64,000 nt of DNA from CAZMZW01 sp963802275 (GCA_963802275.1 CAWDIB010000006.1:1-64000), one strand, 5' to 3'. Shown: positions 51,124 to 60,805, counted from the first letter of the stretch. Notes: generated by a model not told the origin, from the sequence alone. A program made the numbers and translations.

Positions 51124-52004
51124 CCGCGTTTGGCGATTAATTCATTTTCGGGGATGGCTGTTATCTGCCGTCCAACCATCGGCTCGCCTAGGTTGCGGCT
51201 CACTTCAGCCAGGATCTTGGCATCGTTGTAGTGGGTGACCGATTTTACGATGGCGGCGGCCCGTTTGGCTGGATCGCCGGATTTAAAAATACCCGAGCCC
51301 ACAAACACACCGTCTACGCCCAGTTGCATCATCAGGGCGGCATCCGCAGGTGTGGCAATCCCACCTGCTGCAAAGTTGACCACTGGCAGGCGGCCCAGCT
51401 TGCGCGTTTCCAGCATCACTTCGAACGGTGCGCCAATCTGTTTGGCATAGGCCATTAATTCCTCTTCCGGCAGGTTGACCAGATGGCGGATTTCACCCAG
51501 GACAGTGCGGGCATGTCGCACAGCTTCCACCACATCTCCGGTTCCCGCCTCGCCCTTGGTACGGATCATCGCCGCCCCTTCGCCTATGCGGCGTAAGGCC
51601 TCGCCCAGGTTGCGTGCCCCGCACACAAAAGGTATCTTGAAAGGGTGTTTGTTGATGTGATGCTCTTCATCCGCCGGAGTCAGCACTTCTGATTCATCCA
51701 CATAATCCACCCCAATGGCTTCCAGTATCTGCGCCTCCACAAAATGGCCGATGCGTGCCTTGGCCATCACCGGAATGGAAACCGTATCCATGATTTGTTG
51801 AATTAAACCCGGGTCGCTCATCCTCGCAACCCCGCCCTGTGCGCGGATATCTGCCGGAACCCTTTCCAGAGCCATTACTGCCACCGCGCCAGCGTCTTCG
51901 GCAATTCGGGCATGTTCCGGGGTGACAACATCCATGATCACCCCGCCTTTCAACATTTGCGCGAGTCCTTTCTTAACTGCAAAAGTACCCGTTTCAGTAT
52001 TCAT
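51117..52004 (-). CDS. pdxS: Pyridoxal 5'-phosphate synthase lyase subunit
   Basis: 295 residues. MLKGGVIMDVVTPEHARIAE (near 15-34), ALERVPADIRAQGGVARMSD, TKGEAGTGDVVEAVRHARTV with the catalytic lysine, and NFAAGGIATPADAALMMQLG with GVFVGSGIFKS. It condenses ribose 5-phosphate, glyceraldehyde 3-phosphate and ammonia to PLP. ATG at 52,004 is chosen (TTTGGAGG 9 bases upstream); the TTG three codons earlier touches the ribosome site. Confidence 0.97.
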   Translation of the reverse strand: MNTETGTFAVKKGLAQMLKGGVIMDVVTPEHARIAEDAGAVAVMALERVPADIRAQGGVARMSDPGLIQQIMDTVSIPVMAKARIGHFVEAQILEAIGVDYVDESEVLTPADEEHHINKHPFKIPFVCGARNLGEALRRIGEGAAMIRTKGEAGTGDVVEAVRHARTVLGEIRHLVNLPEEELMAYAKQIGAPFEVMLETRKLGRLPVVNFAAGGIATPADAALMMQLGVDGVFVGSGIFKSGDPAKRAAAIVKSVTHYNDAKILAEVSRNLGEPMVGRQITAIPENELIAKRGW

Positions 52005-52076
52005 ATCAACCAACCTCCAAAAAGTCGTTCTTCGTCTTTATTCTACCACGCTGGAAAATTCAGACATTTTGCTATT

Positions 52077-52092
52077 TGTTTCACGTGAAACG
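52077..52092. other. parS-like ParB-binding site 1
   Basis: TGTTTCACGTGAAACG, with a perfect 14-base palindrome GTTTCACGTGAAAC (52,078-52,091). It matches the near-universal bacterial parS consensus TGTTNCACGTGAAACA at 15 of 16 positions. Located between divergently transcribed pdxS and the ABC exporter. Confidence 0.85.
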
Positions 52093-52114
52093 ATCATTTT
52101 GGATTCAGAGGATT

Positions 52115-52130
52115 TGTTTCACATGAAACA
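52115..52130. other. parS-like ParB-binding site 2
   Basis: TGTTTCACATGAAACA, differing from the consensus only in the central dinucleotide (CA for CG). Its centre is 38 bases from site 1. The pair of sites supports genuine ParB binding. Confidence 0.8.
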
Positions 52131-52226
52131 ATTTCCTGCCCGGCTCGTATACAAGAATGGCAAATGGATATAATTTGCTCCCTGTCCTAAAAAAAATCTT
52201 GAAATGCAATGCAAAGCGAGGTACTG

Positions 52227-53174
52227 ATGCCCAACCTGATCAGCATCCAGAATGTCTCTCATCAATATGGCCGCAAGCGGGTTTTGAATCAGATCAGTTT
52301 TGATGTGGGTGAGGGTGAGGTATTTGCCCTGCTGGGACCCAATGGGGTGGGAAAAACCACCACCATTCGCTTATTAAATGGCTTGTTGAATCCGTTGAGT
52401 GGGAATTTGCAGGTTCTTGGCTTTGATCCCCGCCGCAATGGGGTGGAAATCCGCTGTCAGGTGGGTGTGCTGACCGAAACACCTGCCTTGTATGAGCGCT
52501 TGAATGCGCGCGAGAACCTGAATTTTTTTGGCACCCTGGCAGGGATGCCGACTGCGGATCTTAAGAACAGGATCGAGGAATTGTTGGAATTCTTTGGACT
52601 CTCCCACTGTGCGAAAGACCGGGTGAGCACCTATTCCAAGGGTATGAAGCAGCGCCTGGCTTTGGCGCGTGCCCTGCTGATCAAGCCCCGTCTCCTTTTT
52701 CTGGATGAACCCACCTCCGGGCTGGATCCTGAAGCGGCCAGGCAGGTGCATGACCTTATCCGCGATATTCGCAAGTCGGATGGGCATACGGTTGTTTTAT
52801 GCACTCATCACCTCTATGAAGCTGAACAGCTTTGTGACCGCATGGCGGTTATGGGCGGCGGGCGCGTGCTGGCGGTTGGTTCACTGCCGCAACTGCGTGC
52901 TGTGGCAGCTCCAGAGTTGAAAGTGCGTTTTACTTTTTTGAAACTGATGACAGACCGCGAATTTCTTCAATTGAAAAATCATGCTGGGATCGTCGCTCTT
53001 GAGCAATTTGGCGATAATGCCGTGATGGCTGAAGTGCAGGATGAGTCGGTGATACCCTCGATGATTGAGTTACTAGTTAAAATGGGGCTGCCAATTTCCG
53101 CCGTCGAGCCGCAACTGGTTGGACTGGAGGAGATTTATTTTCGTCTTCAGCAGCAACACAAGGAGAGTGTGTGA
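52227..53174 (+). CDS. ABC transporter ATP-binding protein
   Basis: 315 residues. Walker A LLGPNGVGKTTTIRLLNGLL (about 36-55), signature TYSKGMKQRLALARALL, Walker B LLFLDEPTSGLDPEAARQVH. ABC-2 exporter type with a C-terminal extension. ATG at 52,227 follows GAGG; an upstream in-frame ATG at 52,209 lacks a site. Its stop overlaps the permease start (TGATG). Substrate unknown. Confidence 0.94.
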   Translation: MPNLISIQNVSHQYGRKRVLNQISFDVGEGEVFALLGPNGVGKTTTIRLLNGLLNPLSGNLQVLGFDPRRNGVEIRCQVGVLTETPALYERLNARENLNFFGTLAGMPTADLKNRIEELLEFFGLSHCAKDRVSTYSKGMKQRLALARALLIKPRLLFLDEPTSGLDPEAARQVHDLIRDIRKSDGHTVVLCTHHLYEAEQLCDRMAVMGGGRVLAVGSLPQLRAVAAPELKVRFTFLKLMTDREFLQLKNHAGIVALEQFGDNAVMAEVQDESVIPSMIELLVKMGLPISAVEPQLVGLEEIYFRLQQQHKESV

Positions 53175-53998
53175 TGAACCGCAGAAATATCTTTGCCATC
53201 GCCCGCAAGGACTGGATCGAGGTGCGCCAAAACAAGTATGCCTGGGTGCCCATGTTGATTCTGCCCATCCTTTTTGAAGTTGTGCTGCCGCTGGTGATTA
53301 TCCTCTTAATGACCAATATCCAGATGGCGCCTCAATCGTTAACCGGCGACCCCGATATGCAGATATTCTTTAAGGCAATGCCGCCGTCAATTTCGCAATA
53401 CCTGGATTTCTCCCGGCCGGTTGAACTTGCCATCATGGTGATTTTGGGATACATGCTGGCACCCATGTTTCTCATGTTGCCCCTGATGTACTCCACTACC
53501 ATTGCGGCCGAGTCCTTTGCCGGTGAACGCGAACGAAAGACCATCGAGGCGCTCCTTTACACCCCTGCCACTGATACCGAGCTTTTCCTGGGGAAAGTGG
53601 TTGCATCAGCCGTCCCTTCAATCTTGATCACCTGGATTGGTTTCGGAATTTACACCCTCATCCTCAATTTGGTGCCGTATTCTGTTTTTCAGCGTTTTTG
53701 GTTCCCCTTGCCAACCTGGTGGCCGTTGATCTTTTGGATGTCACCCGCCCTGGTGATGTTCGGTATATGCTTTACAGTGTTGATCTCGGAGAAGGTGCCA
53801 ACTTTCTTGGGTGCTTATCAAACCAGCTCGGCTACCGTTTTGCTGGTGGTCATCCTCTTTGCCGGGCAGATGACAGGTATTTTGTATCTGAGTGTTGGGG
53901 TTGGTCTGTTACTGGGCTTATTATTGTGGATTGTTGCCGCCATTATGGCTTTCTTGGCTGTACGTACCTTCAACCGTGAAAAACTATTAACAAATTAA
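53174..53998 (+). CDS. ABC-2 type transporter permease
   Basis: 274 residues with about six membrane segments: WVPMLILPILFEVVLPLVII, AIMVILGYMLAPMFLMLPLM, VASAVPSILITWIGFGIYTL, SPALVMFGICFTVLISEKVP and others. GERERKTIEALLYTPATDTE (about 120-139) is the typical coupling helix of ABC-2 permeases. It couples to the upstream ATPase by a 1-base overlap and AAGGAG, 6 bases before ATG. Confidence 0.9.
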   Translation: MNRRNIFAIARKDWIEVRQNKYAWVPMLILPILFEVVLPLVIILLMTNIQMAPQSLTGDPDMQIFFKAMPPSISQYLDFSRPVELAIMVILGYMLAPMFLMLPLMYSTTIAAESFAGERERKTIEALLYTPATDTELFLGKVVASAVPSILITWIGFGIYTLILNLVPYSVFQRFWFPLPTWWPLIFWMSPALVMFGICFTVLISEKVPTFLGAYQTSSATVLLVVILFAGQMTGILYLSVGVGLLLGLLLWIVAAIMAFLAVRTFNREKLLTN

Positions 53999-54086
53999 AA
54001 GGAATACTGTTACAGCAATAGCGATGGATTTTAGACCCTTACCAGGAAAGCGAGTAGGGGAAAGAAGAGTAGAAAATATGTTCTAA

Positions 54087-56411
54087 TTAATCAGGTTCAA
54101 TGAATCCAAGTGCCAGGTTTTTTTCGTTGTTCATGATTAATTTCATATGGTGGTGTGTACGGTAATCACTCACCTTTAGTACCCGTATCGTCTCTGCCAT
54201 TTCTTCAGGAGTTCTGACAAAATCATTCAGGTGATTGGGCAGGTGGTAGAAAAAGGTGGTTTGAAAAACGCTTTGTTCGTCATCCAGCAGAATGGCCAGC
54301 GGGAAAATTTGTGCTTCCAGGAGATCCTGGAAAAAATGGGTTCCCAGTGAAGGTTCCGGTGCATGTTCAACTTGTTTGCCGGCCAATTCGACCAATGCCC
54401 TGCAGTGGTAAATTTCGCTGTAACCCACCGCGACACCCAAATCTGTATTGCTGCTTCCCCACCGTCCCGGACCAACAAAAATGAAATTTTCTGATTTTAG
54501 TTGGTTGTTGAGTTGGCCGACCAGGTGGGCAACCTCAAAGCGCTGATTCTCACGGATTTTAAAATATTTCTCCGGTGGGATGAAGACCACGTAATCCAGC
54601 CGTTCGATCACTCCCTGCGGCACCATGAATCGCGTCGAAAAAATGATGTCTTTTTCAGACAGGAAAGCCGGAATTTCGATGTCTGCCGTTTCCGTGATCT
54701 GGCTTTGCGGACGGCATTGCAGGATGGTGAATTTTACCTGGGGATTGTTGACTGGGTCACGATCCAATCGCAGGGTGAATTCAAGGTCCACCGGTGTCTG
54801 ATAGCTCTTTTCCAAAATTTTCAACAGTAGTTTCATTTGATCCGCAAAAGAGGTACGCCTGATCAGCTCATCGAATGTGAACACCAGTTTGCCTCTATCA
54901 TCCTCCAACAGGCGGGTTTGCAGAGCAGCCAGGTACCCCTCTTCGCTTAATTGTGCCAGGTAGCGCAGCGGTGGGTAATCTCCATCAATCACCTCTTTGG
55001 CTGGCAGCGTTTTGTTCTTGTTGTCCTCCAGGTCAATAAGATCAATGTATTGCTGTGAACAACGCTGGATGGTCTCGGTATTAGTGTTGGGGCGCAGCAA
55101 TGGGTGGCTGAGGGCGATGATGCGCGGGTAGTCATTGCCCACCCGGTCAACGGCGCGTGTGCCCAAACCGCACACCATGCGCACGAACCCCTCTTCCCGT
55201 TTGATCTGTGGTGCCCAGCGGTAAAGGTTGCGGCTGAATGCCACCCCGGCTGCATCAGGGAAATAATAGTGCCGGTAATGCTCGCCTTCCACCAGCATGA
55301 TCAGGATGGCCATGCGTTCATCGTAGTCCTGCAATCCTTTGGCGCGGCGGTACATCAGGGCGGATGGATTGAAGGTGGTGCCGTACACATGCGCGATTGC
55401 CTTGGTGAGTTCTTTCAGATTATCTTCAAAATCACCTTGGTTGGGAAGAAAAATGCTTTCATATTTACCGGCAAAAGAAGTGCCAAAACTATCCTCCAGC
55501 AGGCTGGAAGAACGTACAATCATTGGCCGCCGGCCGATGTCCAGCAGCAGGCTTTCCAATTTCTCGAGGATGTCGCTGGGGAATTCACCTTTTTCGAATT
55601 CCTTGAGAATTTTGGGATAATCTGCCTGCATCTCCTCTTCATTCTTGTATTTCTGGTTGTTCCATTTTTCCAGATTGTTCATGCTCATGAAGGAGTACTG
55701 TTCATTTGACCCAATGAAGTAATACTCCGGTTTATTCAGGCAGGCGACCGCGCTTTCTCCCAGTTCTTCGGTCAGGATGCGGTGAGCCAGCAGCATGCCG
55801 GCCGCTTTGCCGCCAATGCGCCCAGCCCCGATCTTTCGCTTTCGGATTTCCGCCAGGTCGGTCAGGGCGAACCAGCGCTTGGCGATATTGATGTACCGCA
55901 ATTGGTCGCTGATCATCGTGCGGATCAGCACCACTTTGCATTCTTCCAGGTTGTGCTCATATTTTGCCCGTTCGGCTGCGGGCAGCCGCAGGATGGTCCA
56001 GGCATGTTCAAAGATCAACTCCTGGGGTGCCAGTTCCGGGTTGAAGTTCATTGAGAGGTCACCTGCTGCCACCCCCCGTTCACCCAGCACCTGGGTGACA
56101 ATTTTCTGAAACAGGTCAAATGAAAGATGCTGGCTGAACAGCAGATCGGTGTATTGGTCACGGATGCGTGCCTGGCGCAGATCCCACATTTCCGCCGGTT
56201 CTTCCCCGACCGGGTTGGAGATACCCTCGCGTACTTGCGATTGAATGGCTTTTTCGCGAATTTCGGCTTCAAAGTCCTTTTTCTTAATGATGCTGTGTTT
56301 GAACAACTCCATCCGCATCAGGCTGCGGATGCGGTCGCTCAGGATTGGGTATTGGCCTATGGCCAGGGAAATGCTCATCAGCCGGTCGGTGGAGTTGGAG
56401 AAATTATGCAT
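54087..56411 (-). CDS. Stand-alone PEP/pyruvate-binding domain protein (PPDK N-terminal type)
   Basis: 774 residues. A helical N-terminal part, then the ATP-grasp PEP/pyruvate-binding domain: KIGAGRIGGKAAGMLLAHRI (about 190-209), RPMIVRSSSLLEDSFGTSFA, GKYESIFLPNQG and FSRNLYRWAPQ. The ending (LKSENFIFVGPGRWGSSNTD, about 650-670) belongs to this sub-family. The phosphohistidine and catalytic barrel domains of PEP synthase or pyruvate phosphate dikinase are missing, so it cannot carry the full reaction alone. Function is unknown. Confidence 0.8.
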   Translation of the reverse strand: MHNFSNSTDRLMSISLAIGQYPILSDRIRSLMRMELFKHSIIKKKDFEAEIREKAIQSQVREGISNPVGEEPAEMWDLRQARIRDQYTDLLFSQHLSFDLFQKIVTQVLGERGVAAGDLSMNFNPELAPQELIFEHAWTILRLPAAERAKYEHNLEECKVVLIRTMISDQLRYINIAKRWFALTDLAEIRKRKIGAGRIGGKAAGMLLAHRILTEELGESAVACLNKPEYYFIGSNEQYSFMSMNNLEKWNNQKYKNEEEMQADYPKILKEFEKGEFPSDILEKLESLLLDIGRRPMIVRSSSLLEDSFGTSFAGKYESIFLPNQGDFEDNLKELTKAIAHVYGTTFNPSALMYRRAKGLQDYDERMAILIMLVEGEHYRHYYFPDAAGVAFSRNLYRWAPQIKREEGFVRMVCGLGTRAVDRVGNDYPRIIALSHPLLRPNTNTETIQRCSQQYIDLIDLEDNKNKTLPAKEVIDGDYPPLRYLAQLSEEGYLAALQTRLLEDDRGKLVFTFDELIRRTSFADQMKLLLKILEKSYQTPVDLEFTLRLDRDPVNNPQVKFTILQCRPQSQITETADIEIPAFLSEKDIIFSTRFMVPQGVIERLDYVVFIPPEKYFKIRENQRFEVAHLVGQLNNQLKSENFIFVGPGRWGSSNTDLGVAVGYSEIYHCRALVELAGKQVEHAPEPSLGTHFFQDLLEAQIFPLAILLDDEQSVFQTTFFYHLPNHLNDFVRTPEEMAETIRVLKVSDYRTHHHMKLIMNNEKNLALGFIEPD

Positions 56412-56441
56412 TCGCTTTACCGTTATTGGTCATGAATATTT

Positions 56442-56476
56442 ATAAAAAAGAATGCGTTGCTTTGTAAACAACGCAT
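56442..56476 (-). terminator. Rho-independent terminator of dnaN
   Basis: Stem ATGCGTTG with CAACGCAT (56452-56476), 9-base loop, followed on the minus strand by TCTTTTTTATA. It lies 57 bases past the dnaN stop and 31 bases before the following PEP-binding gene. Confidence 0.85.
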
Positions 56477-56532
56477 CCATTATAACCATTGGGGATTATC
56501 TATACTCTCCCGCATGGAAAAAAGGGGAAGAA

Positions 56533-57660
56533 TTACCCCAAATGCATGGGCATTATGACATGTTTATAGGACTGGTCTCCGACCGGTGTGATCAGCCCCG
56601 GTGTGTTGTTGGCATTCGTCTCCAGAACCGTGCTTGGGGTGCCAATCACTTCCAACACCTCGCTGATGTAATGCACGTTGAAGGCGATCAGTAGTTCAGG
56701 TCCGTCAATGGCGGCTTCCACCACCACCTCACCCTTGCCGGTTTCTTCGGAAATGGAGGTGAGGTTGACCACCCCGGGTTCATTTTCTCCGGGTTGGATT
56801 TTGAGGCGGACGACATTATTACCTTCACGCGCGATGATTTCTCCTTGTTTGCAGGCCTTTAACAATTCTGCTGTGGCGATGACCGCCCGGGTCTTAAAGC
56901 TGCGCGGGATGATGGCGTTGTAATCCGGGAAATTGCCCTCGATCAATTGCGAGACCAGCTCTGCATCCTTGAGATGGAAGATGACCTGACCCCGCCCTGA
57001 GGGAACCAGCATGGTAATGCGTTCATCGCCATCGGTGGCAATCCGCGCCAGTTCGCTCAGTGAACGTGCCGGGATGATCACTTTAACCGGGTTGGCGAGC
57101 GGGTTGGACAGCGAGGCGGTTTTTACTGCAATACGAAATCCGTCGGTGGCTGCCAGTGTCATTTCACCGCCGATGATGTTCATCATCACTCCCTGCAGAA
57201 CCGGGCGGGCTTCGTCGGTCGAGGCGGCAAAGCTGACCTGCTGGATGATCTGCTTGAAATCAGCCACGTTCAATTCCACACCGCTGGATAGTTCCGCCAC
57301 CGGCATTGGGGGGAATTCCTGTGCATCGATGCCCTTGATGTCAAAGTTGGAAGACCCGCAATGGACGTTCAAGGATTGGGTGCGCGGGTTGAGGGTGAGT
57401 TCCACTTTATCACCCGCCAGGGTGGTCACCAGGTCGGTTAAGGTCCGTGCAGGAACCGTGATGGAGCCCTCTTCCTGTATTTGCGCACCGATCCAGAAAG
57501 TGATGCCCAGTTCCAGGTTGGTGGCTGAGAGGCGCAGGCGTCCTTCATCTGTCGCCAGCAGGATATTGTTCAACACCGGCAGGGTGCTGCGCGGGGCGAC
57601 CGCCCGGGCCACCACTCCGAGACCGTGTGCAAATTGGGATTGTGAGACGGTTAGTTTCAT
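56533..57660 (-). CDS. dnaN: DNA polymerase III beta sliding clamp
   Basis: 375 residues with three clamp domains: MKLTVSQSQFAHGLGVVARA, LPVLNNILLATDEGRLRLSA (about 27-46), TLTDLVTTLAGDKVELTLNP, MTLAATDGFRIAVKTASLSN, EGNFPDYNAIIPRSFKTRAV, and the closing GLITPVGDQSYKHVIMPMHL. It is the processivity ring for replication. It is monocistronic here, with neither dnaA nor recF beside it; an upstream TATAAT (57,729-57,734 on the minus strand) may be its -10 box. Confidence 0.97.
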   Translation of the reverse strand: MKLTVSQSQFAHGLGVVARAVAPRSTLPVLNNILLATDEGRLRLSATNLELGITFWIGAQIQEEGSITVPARTLTDLVTTLAGDKVELTLNPRTQSLNVHCGSSNFDIKGIDAQEFPPMPVAELSSGVELNVADFKQIIQQVSFAASTDEARPVLQGVMMNIIGGEMTLAATDGFRIAVKTASLSNPLANPVKVIIPARSLSELARIATDGDERITMLVPSGRGQVIFHLKDAELVSQLIEGNFPDYNAIIPRSFKTRAVIATAELLKACKQGEIIAREGNNVVRLKIQPGENEPGVVNLTSISEETGKGEVVVEAAIDGPELLIAFNVHYISEVLEVIGTPSTVLETNANNTPGLITPVGDQSYKHVIMPMHLG

Positions 57661-57745
57661 GAGATCAGGCCCTCCCTGGAAATAGGTTCCTTGTTTGGTT
57701 TGTGTTGATTGAGGTATTCCTACCAGATATTATACATACGATTCT

Positions 57746-57778
57746 AAAAAAAAACTGCCAGGTCATTGCCTGGCAGTT
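57746..57778 (-). terminator. Rho-independent terminator of gdhA
   Basis: 10-bp stem AACTGCCAGG with CCTGGCAGTT (57753-57778), 6-base loop, followed on the minus strand by a run of about nine T. It lies 18 bases past the gdhA stop. Confidence 0.93.
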
Positions 57779-57795
57779 CGAGGTTTAAAGTCAGT

Positions 57796-59082
57796 TTAGA
57801 CCCATCCTCGCATTTGCATGGCTTTGACCACGCGGTTGATCGCCACCATGTAGGCGGCATCGCGCATGGACACCTTTTCTTTCTTACTCATTTCCACCAC
57901 GCTGCGAAAGGCCTCGGTCATCTTGGTATCAAGCCGCTCCAATACTTCCTGCGCGGTCCAGTAGTAATTCATATCATTCTGCACACCTTCAAAATACGAG
58001 ACGGTCACACCGCCCGCATTGCACAGAAAGTCAGGGATGACGAACACACCGCGGCTCTTTAATACCTCATCCGCTTCCGGGGTGGTGGGGCCGTTGGCTC
58101 CTTCAGCGATGATGCGCACCTTTTTGCTGATCAACTGCACCGTTTCCACGTTGATCTGTCCTTCAATGGCAGCCGGGATCAGTACATCCACGTCCTTCTT
58201 GAGCCAGGCGTCTCCGTCCTCGATGACATAACCACTCGCCTTGGCTTTTTCATTATCGATTGAGCCGTATTGATCGGTGATGGACATCAGGAAACGGGGA
58301 TCGATGCCATCCGCATGGCTGATGGTGAATGAGGCTCGCTTTTGGTTGTCGCGATAGCAAACACACATCACCTTTCCTTTCAATTGCTCGCGGAAACCAA
58401 TGGAAGCATATTGTGCCACATTGCCAAAGCCCTGGATGGCAGCCGTGCAGTTTTCAGGTTTCAACTCCAGCGTTTTCATGGCTTCGCGCAGGGTGAAGAT
58501 CACCCCGAAACCGGTGGCTTCGGTGCGTCCCAGCGAACCGCCGCCGCCAACCGGTTTACCGGTAATGGTTCCGGGAGTGTACTGCCCGCTGATTTTGGAA
58601 TATTCATCCATCATCCAGCCCATCATTTGCGGTGTAGTGCCCACGTCCGGTGCCGGTACATCCTGTCGCGGTCCGATGTTCCGCCAGATTTGCTGAATGT
58701 ATCCCCGGCATAGCTGCTCTTTTTCGTTGATGGTCAGGGTGGCCGGGTCGACGATCACCCCTCCTTTGCCGCCGCCCAACGGGATATCCGCCACGGCGCA
58801 TTTCCAGGTCATCCAGGTTGCCAAAGCGCGCACGGTGTCGATTGTCTCGGATGGGTGAAAACGGATCCCGCCCTTATTGGGGCCGCGCGCATCATTATGT
58901 TGAACACGGAAGCCTTCAAACATACGCATGCTGCCATCGTCCATTTTGACTGGTATGCGGAAGTGAAATTCCCGCATCGGCCAGCGCAGGAACTCGCGCA
59001 CGTGTGGTTCCAGCTTGAGCTGCTCTGCCACATGATCGAATTGCGCCTGCGCCATTTCAAAAGCATTGATCGCGTTGACCAT
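57796..59082 (-). CDS. gdhA: Glu/Leu/Phe/Val dehydrogenase (glutamate dehydrogenase)
   Basis: 428 residues. RGPNKGGIRFHPSETIDTVR, MTWKCAVADIPLGGGKGGVI with the catalytic lysines (about 99-118), DVPAPDVGTTPQMMGWMMDE, and AIQGFGNVAQYASIGF for the NAD(P) site. It interconverts glutamate and 2-oxoglutarate plus ammonia. ATG 59,082 is chosen (GAGAGG 5 bases upstream) over an ATG 20 codons earlier. It has its own terminator. Confidence 0.95.
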   Translation of the reverse strand: MVNAINAFEMAQAQFDHVAEQLKLEPHVREFLRWPMREFHFRIPVKMDDGSMRMFEGFRVQHNDARGPNKGGIRFHPSETIDTVRALATWMTWKCAVADIPLGGGKGGVIVDPATLTINEKEQLCRGYIQQIWRNIGPRQDVPAPDVGTTPQMMGWMMDEYSKISGQYTPGTITGKPVGGGGSLGRTEATGFGVIFTLREAMKTLELKPENCTAAIQGFGNVAQYASIGFREQLKGKVMCVCYRDNQKRASFTISHADGIDPRFLMSITDQYGSIDNEKAKASGYVIEDGDAWLKKDVDVLIPAAIEGQINVETVQLISKKVRIIAEGANGPTTPEADEVLKSRGVFVIPDFLCNAGGVTVSYFEGVQNDMNYYWTAQEVLERLDTKMTEAFRSVVEMSKKEKVSMRDAAYMVAINRVVKAMQMRGWV

Positions 59083-59317
59083 CTTTACCTCTCTCCTGAT
59101 AAGTGCAAATGATAAAATTGCGAAATATTGAATTGCCTGCATTTGGCAGGTGTTCGCTTGTTATTAGTTTAATGATAAGTACCGCCTCGTCAATATGAAC
59201 TTACTCTTGAATTGGGATGATATCCTGCTTGACCCCGCAAGTTTCTTATTTTCAACTAATGCTCGCTTGCAGGTGATTCTGGACTGCCCTGCCATGTGAC
59301 TTTACAGTTTGAGTTGC

Positions 59318-60805
59318 TTAGAGATCTTCCGGCTTTATTCCTGACTTTAATTGGTTAAGGGCTGTGTTGATTTCCCTTTTTACCGTCTGCGGATCCGCTT
59401 TGCCTTTGCACAAGGCCATCACTCGTCCCAGGAACCAGTTGGAGAGTGTATCCTTGCCCTTTAGAAATTGATCGACTTCTTCAGGTGAATTTGCCAGGAT
59501 CTCTTTAATTGATTTCCTGATAATGCTCACATCCGAAATGATATTTAAACCCTTCTCCCTAAAAATTTGGGAGGCGGTTTTTCCATTCGTCAACATTTCA
59601 TCCAGCATCTCCTTGGCTGAAGACGGGGTGATATGTTTTTTCTCGAGCATTCCCAGCAATTCAACAAGCATTAATGGCGTGATTTTAAGCTCGCTCAGGA
59701 TCTTCCCGTGCTCATTCATCCAACCGAAAAATTCGCCGACGATCCAGTTGGCAATGAATTTGGGTTCAAGCTGCGGGGCTGCCTGCAAACAGGATTCAAA
59801 AAAGCCAGCCGTTGCTCTTTCTTCTATCAAGCGTTCGATGTCCTGCGCGCTTAGATTGTATTCCTTTGCGTACCTGCGTGATTTGTTGAATGGCAGTTCC
59901 GGCAGCCGGGTTCTGATTTCCTCGACCCAATTTTTTTCAATCAATAGCGGTGGCAGGTCGGGTTCTGGGAAATAGCGGTAATCCTCAGCTTCTTCTTTGC
60001 CGCGCTGTGGCTGCGTTTTCCCTTTAATTTCATTCCAGCCCAGCGTCTGCTGTTTCACCTTTTTACCGCTTTCCAGTATCTGCGTTTGATGTTCGATTTG
60101 AAAAAGGATGGCGTATTGCATGGCCCGGAAACTGTTGAGGTTTTTTATCTCCACTCTCGTTCCCAGCCCCTCTTCGCCCTCCGGCCGCAGCGACAGATTG
60201 GCCTCAAAGCGCATGGCCCCTTTTTCCATATCCCCGCTGGTGACCTCCAGGTGGCGCAGGAGTCTCCTGAGGCTGTAACTGTACGCCTCGACTTCTTCCA
60301 CGCTGTGCATGTCCGGCTCGGATACGATTTCGAGCAATGGCACCCCGCAGCGGTTCAAGTCCACCAGGGAATAGTTTTCCTTGCCTGAATGAATGTGGAT
60401 TAACTTGCCGGTATCCTCTTCAAGGTGCACCCGGCGGATGCGAACCTCGCTCCATCTTTTTACAGTCTTTATTAGCAGTCTGCCATTAACAGCCAGGGGA
60501 TGTTTATATTGTGAGATCTGGTAGCCCTTCGGCAGGTCGGGGTAGAAGTAATTTTTACGCGCAAAAATACTGGCTTCAGCCACCTGGCAGCCCAGGGCGA
60601 CGGCGGCTGTGATGCCAAATTCGACCGCCCTTTGGTTGATGACCGGCAAAGCCCCCGGTAGCCCCATACAGACCGGGCAGACCGCACTGTTGGGCTCAGT
60701 GTTGGCGGTATCCACAACCCGGCAGCCGCAAAACATCTTGGTGCGCGTGGCAAGTTCCACATGCACTTCCAGACCGATATCTGCGAAATATTTTATTTCT
60801 ATCAT
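59318..60805 (-). CDS. gatB: Aspartyl/glutamyl-tRNA amidotransferase subunit B
   Basis: 495 residues. DIGLEVHVELATRTKMFCGC (about 9-28, with CxC), CPVCMGLPGALPVIN, NYFYPDLPKGYQISQYKHPL, RCGVPLLEIVSEPDM, and the C-terminal GatB/Yqey domain (LGRVMALCKGKADPQTVKRE). The zinc cysteines C26, C28 and C43, C46 are intact. It transamidates Glu-tRNA-Gln and Asp-tRNA-Asn with GatA/GatC, not present in this window. Confidence 0.96.
   Translation of the reverse strand: MIEIKYFADIGLEVHVELATRTKMFCGCRVVDTANTEPNSAVCPVCMGLPGALPVINQRAVEFGITAAVALGCQVAEASIFARKNYFYPDLPKGYQISQYKHPLAVNGRLLIKTVKRWSEVRIRRVHLEEDTGKLIHIHSGKENYSLVDLNRCGVPLLEIVSEPDMHSVEEVEAYSYSLRRLLRHLEVTSGDMEKGAMRFEANLSLRPEGEEGLGTRVEIKNLNSFRAMQYAILFQIEHQTQILESGKKVKQQTLGWNEIKGKTQPQRGKEEAEDYRYFPEPDLPPLLIEKNWVEEIRTRLPELPFNKSRRYAKEYNLSAQDIERLIEERATAGFFESCLQAAPQLEPKFIANWIVGEFFGWMNEHGKILSELKITPLMLVELLGMLEKKHITPSSAKEMLDEMLTNGKTASQIFREKGLNIISDVSIIRKSIKEILANSPEEVDQFLKGKDTLSNWFLGRVMALCKGKADPQTVKREINTALNQLKSGIKPEDL

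Noticed and set aside
51922..52173. Plus-strand 83-codon open frame spanning the pdxS start and parS sites
   Set aside because: It starts inside pdxS, has no ribosome site, and its second half is the parS region.
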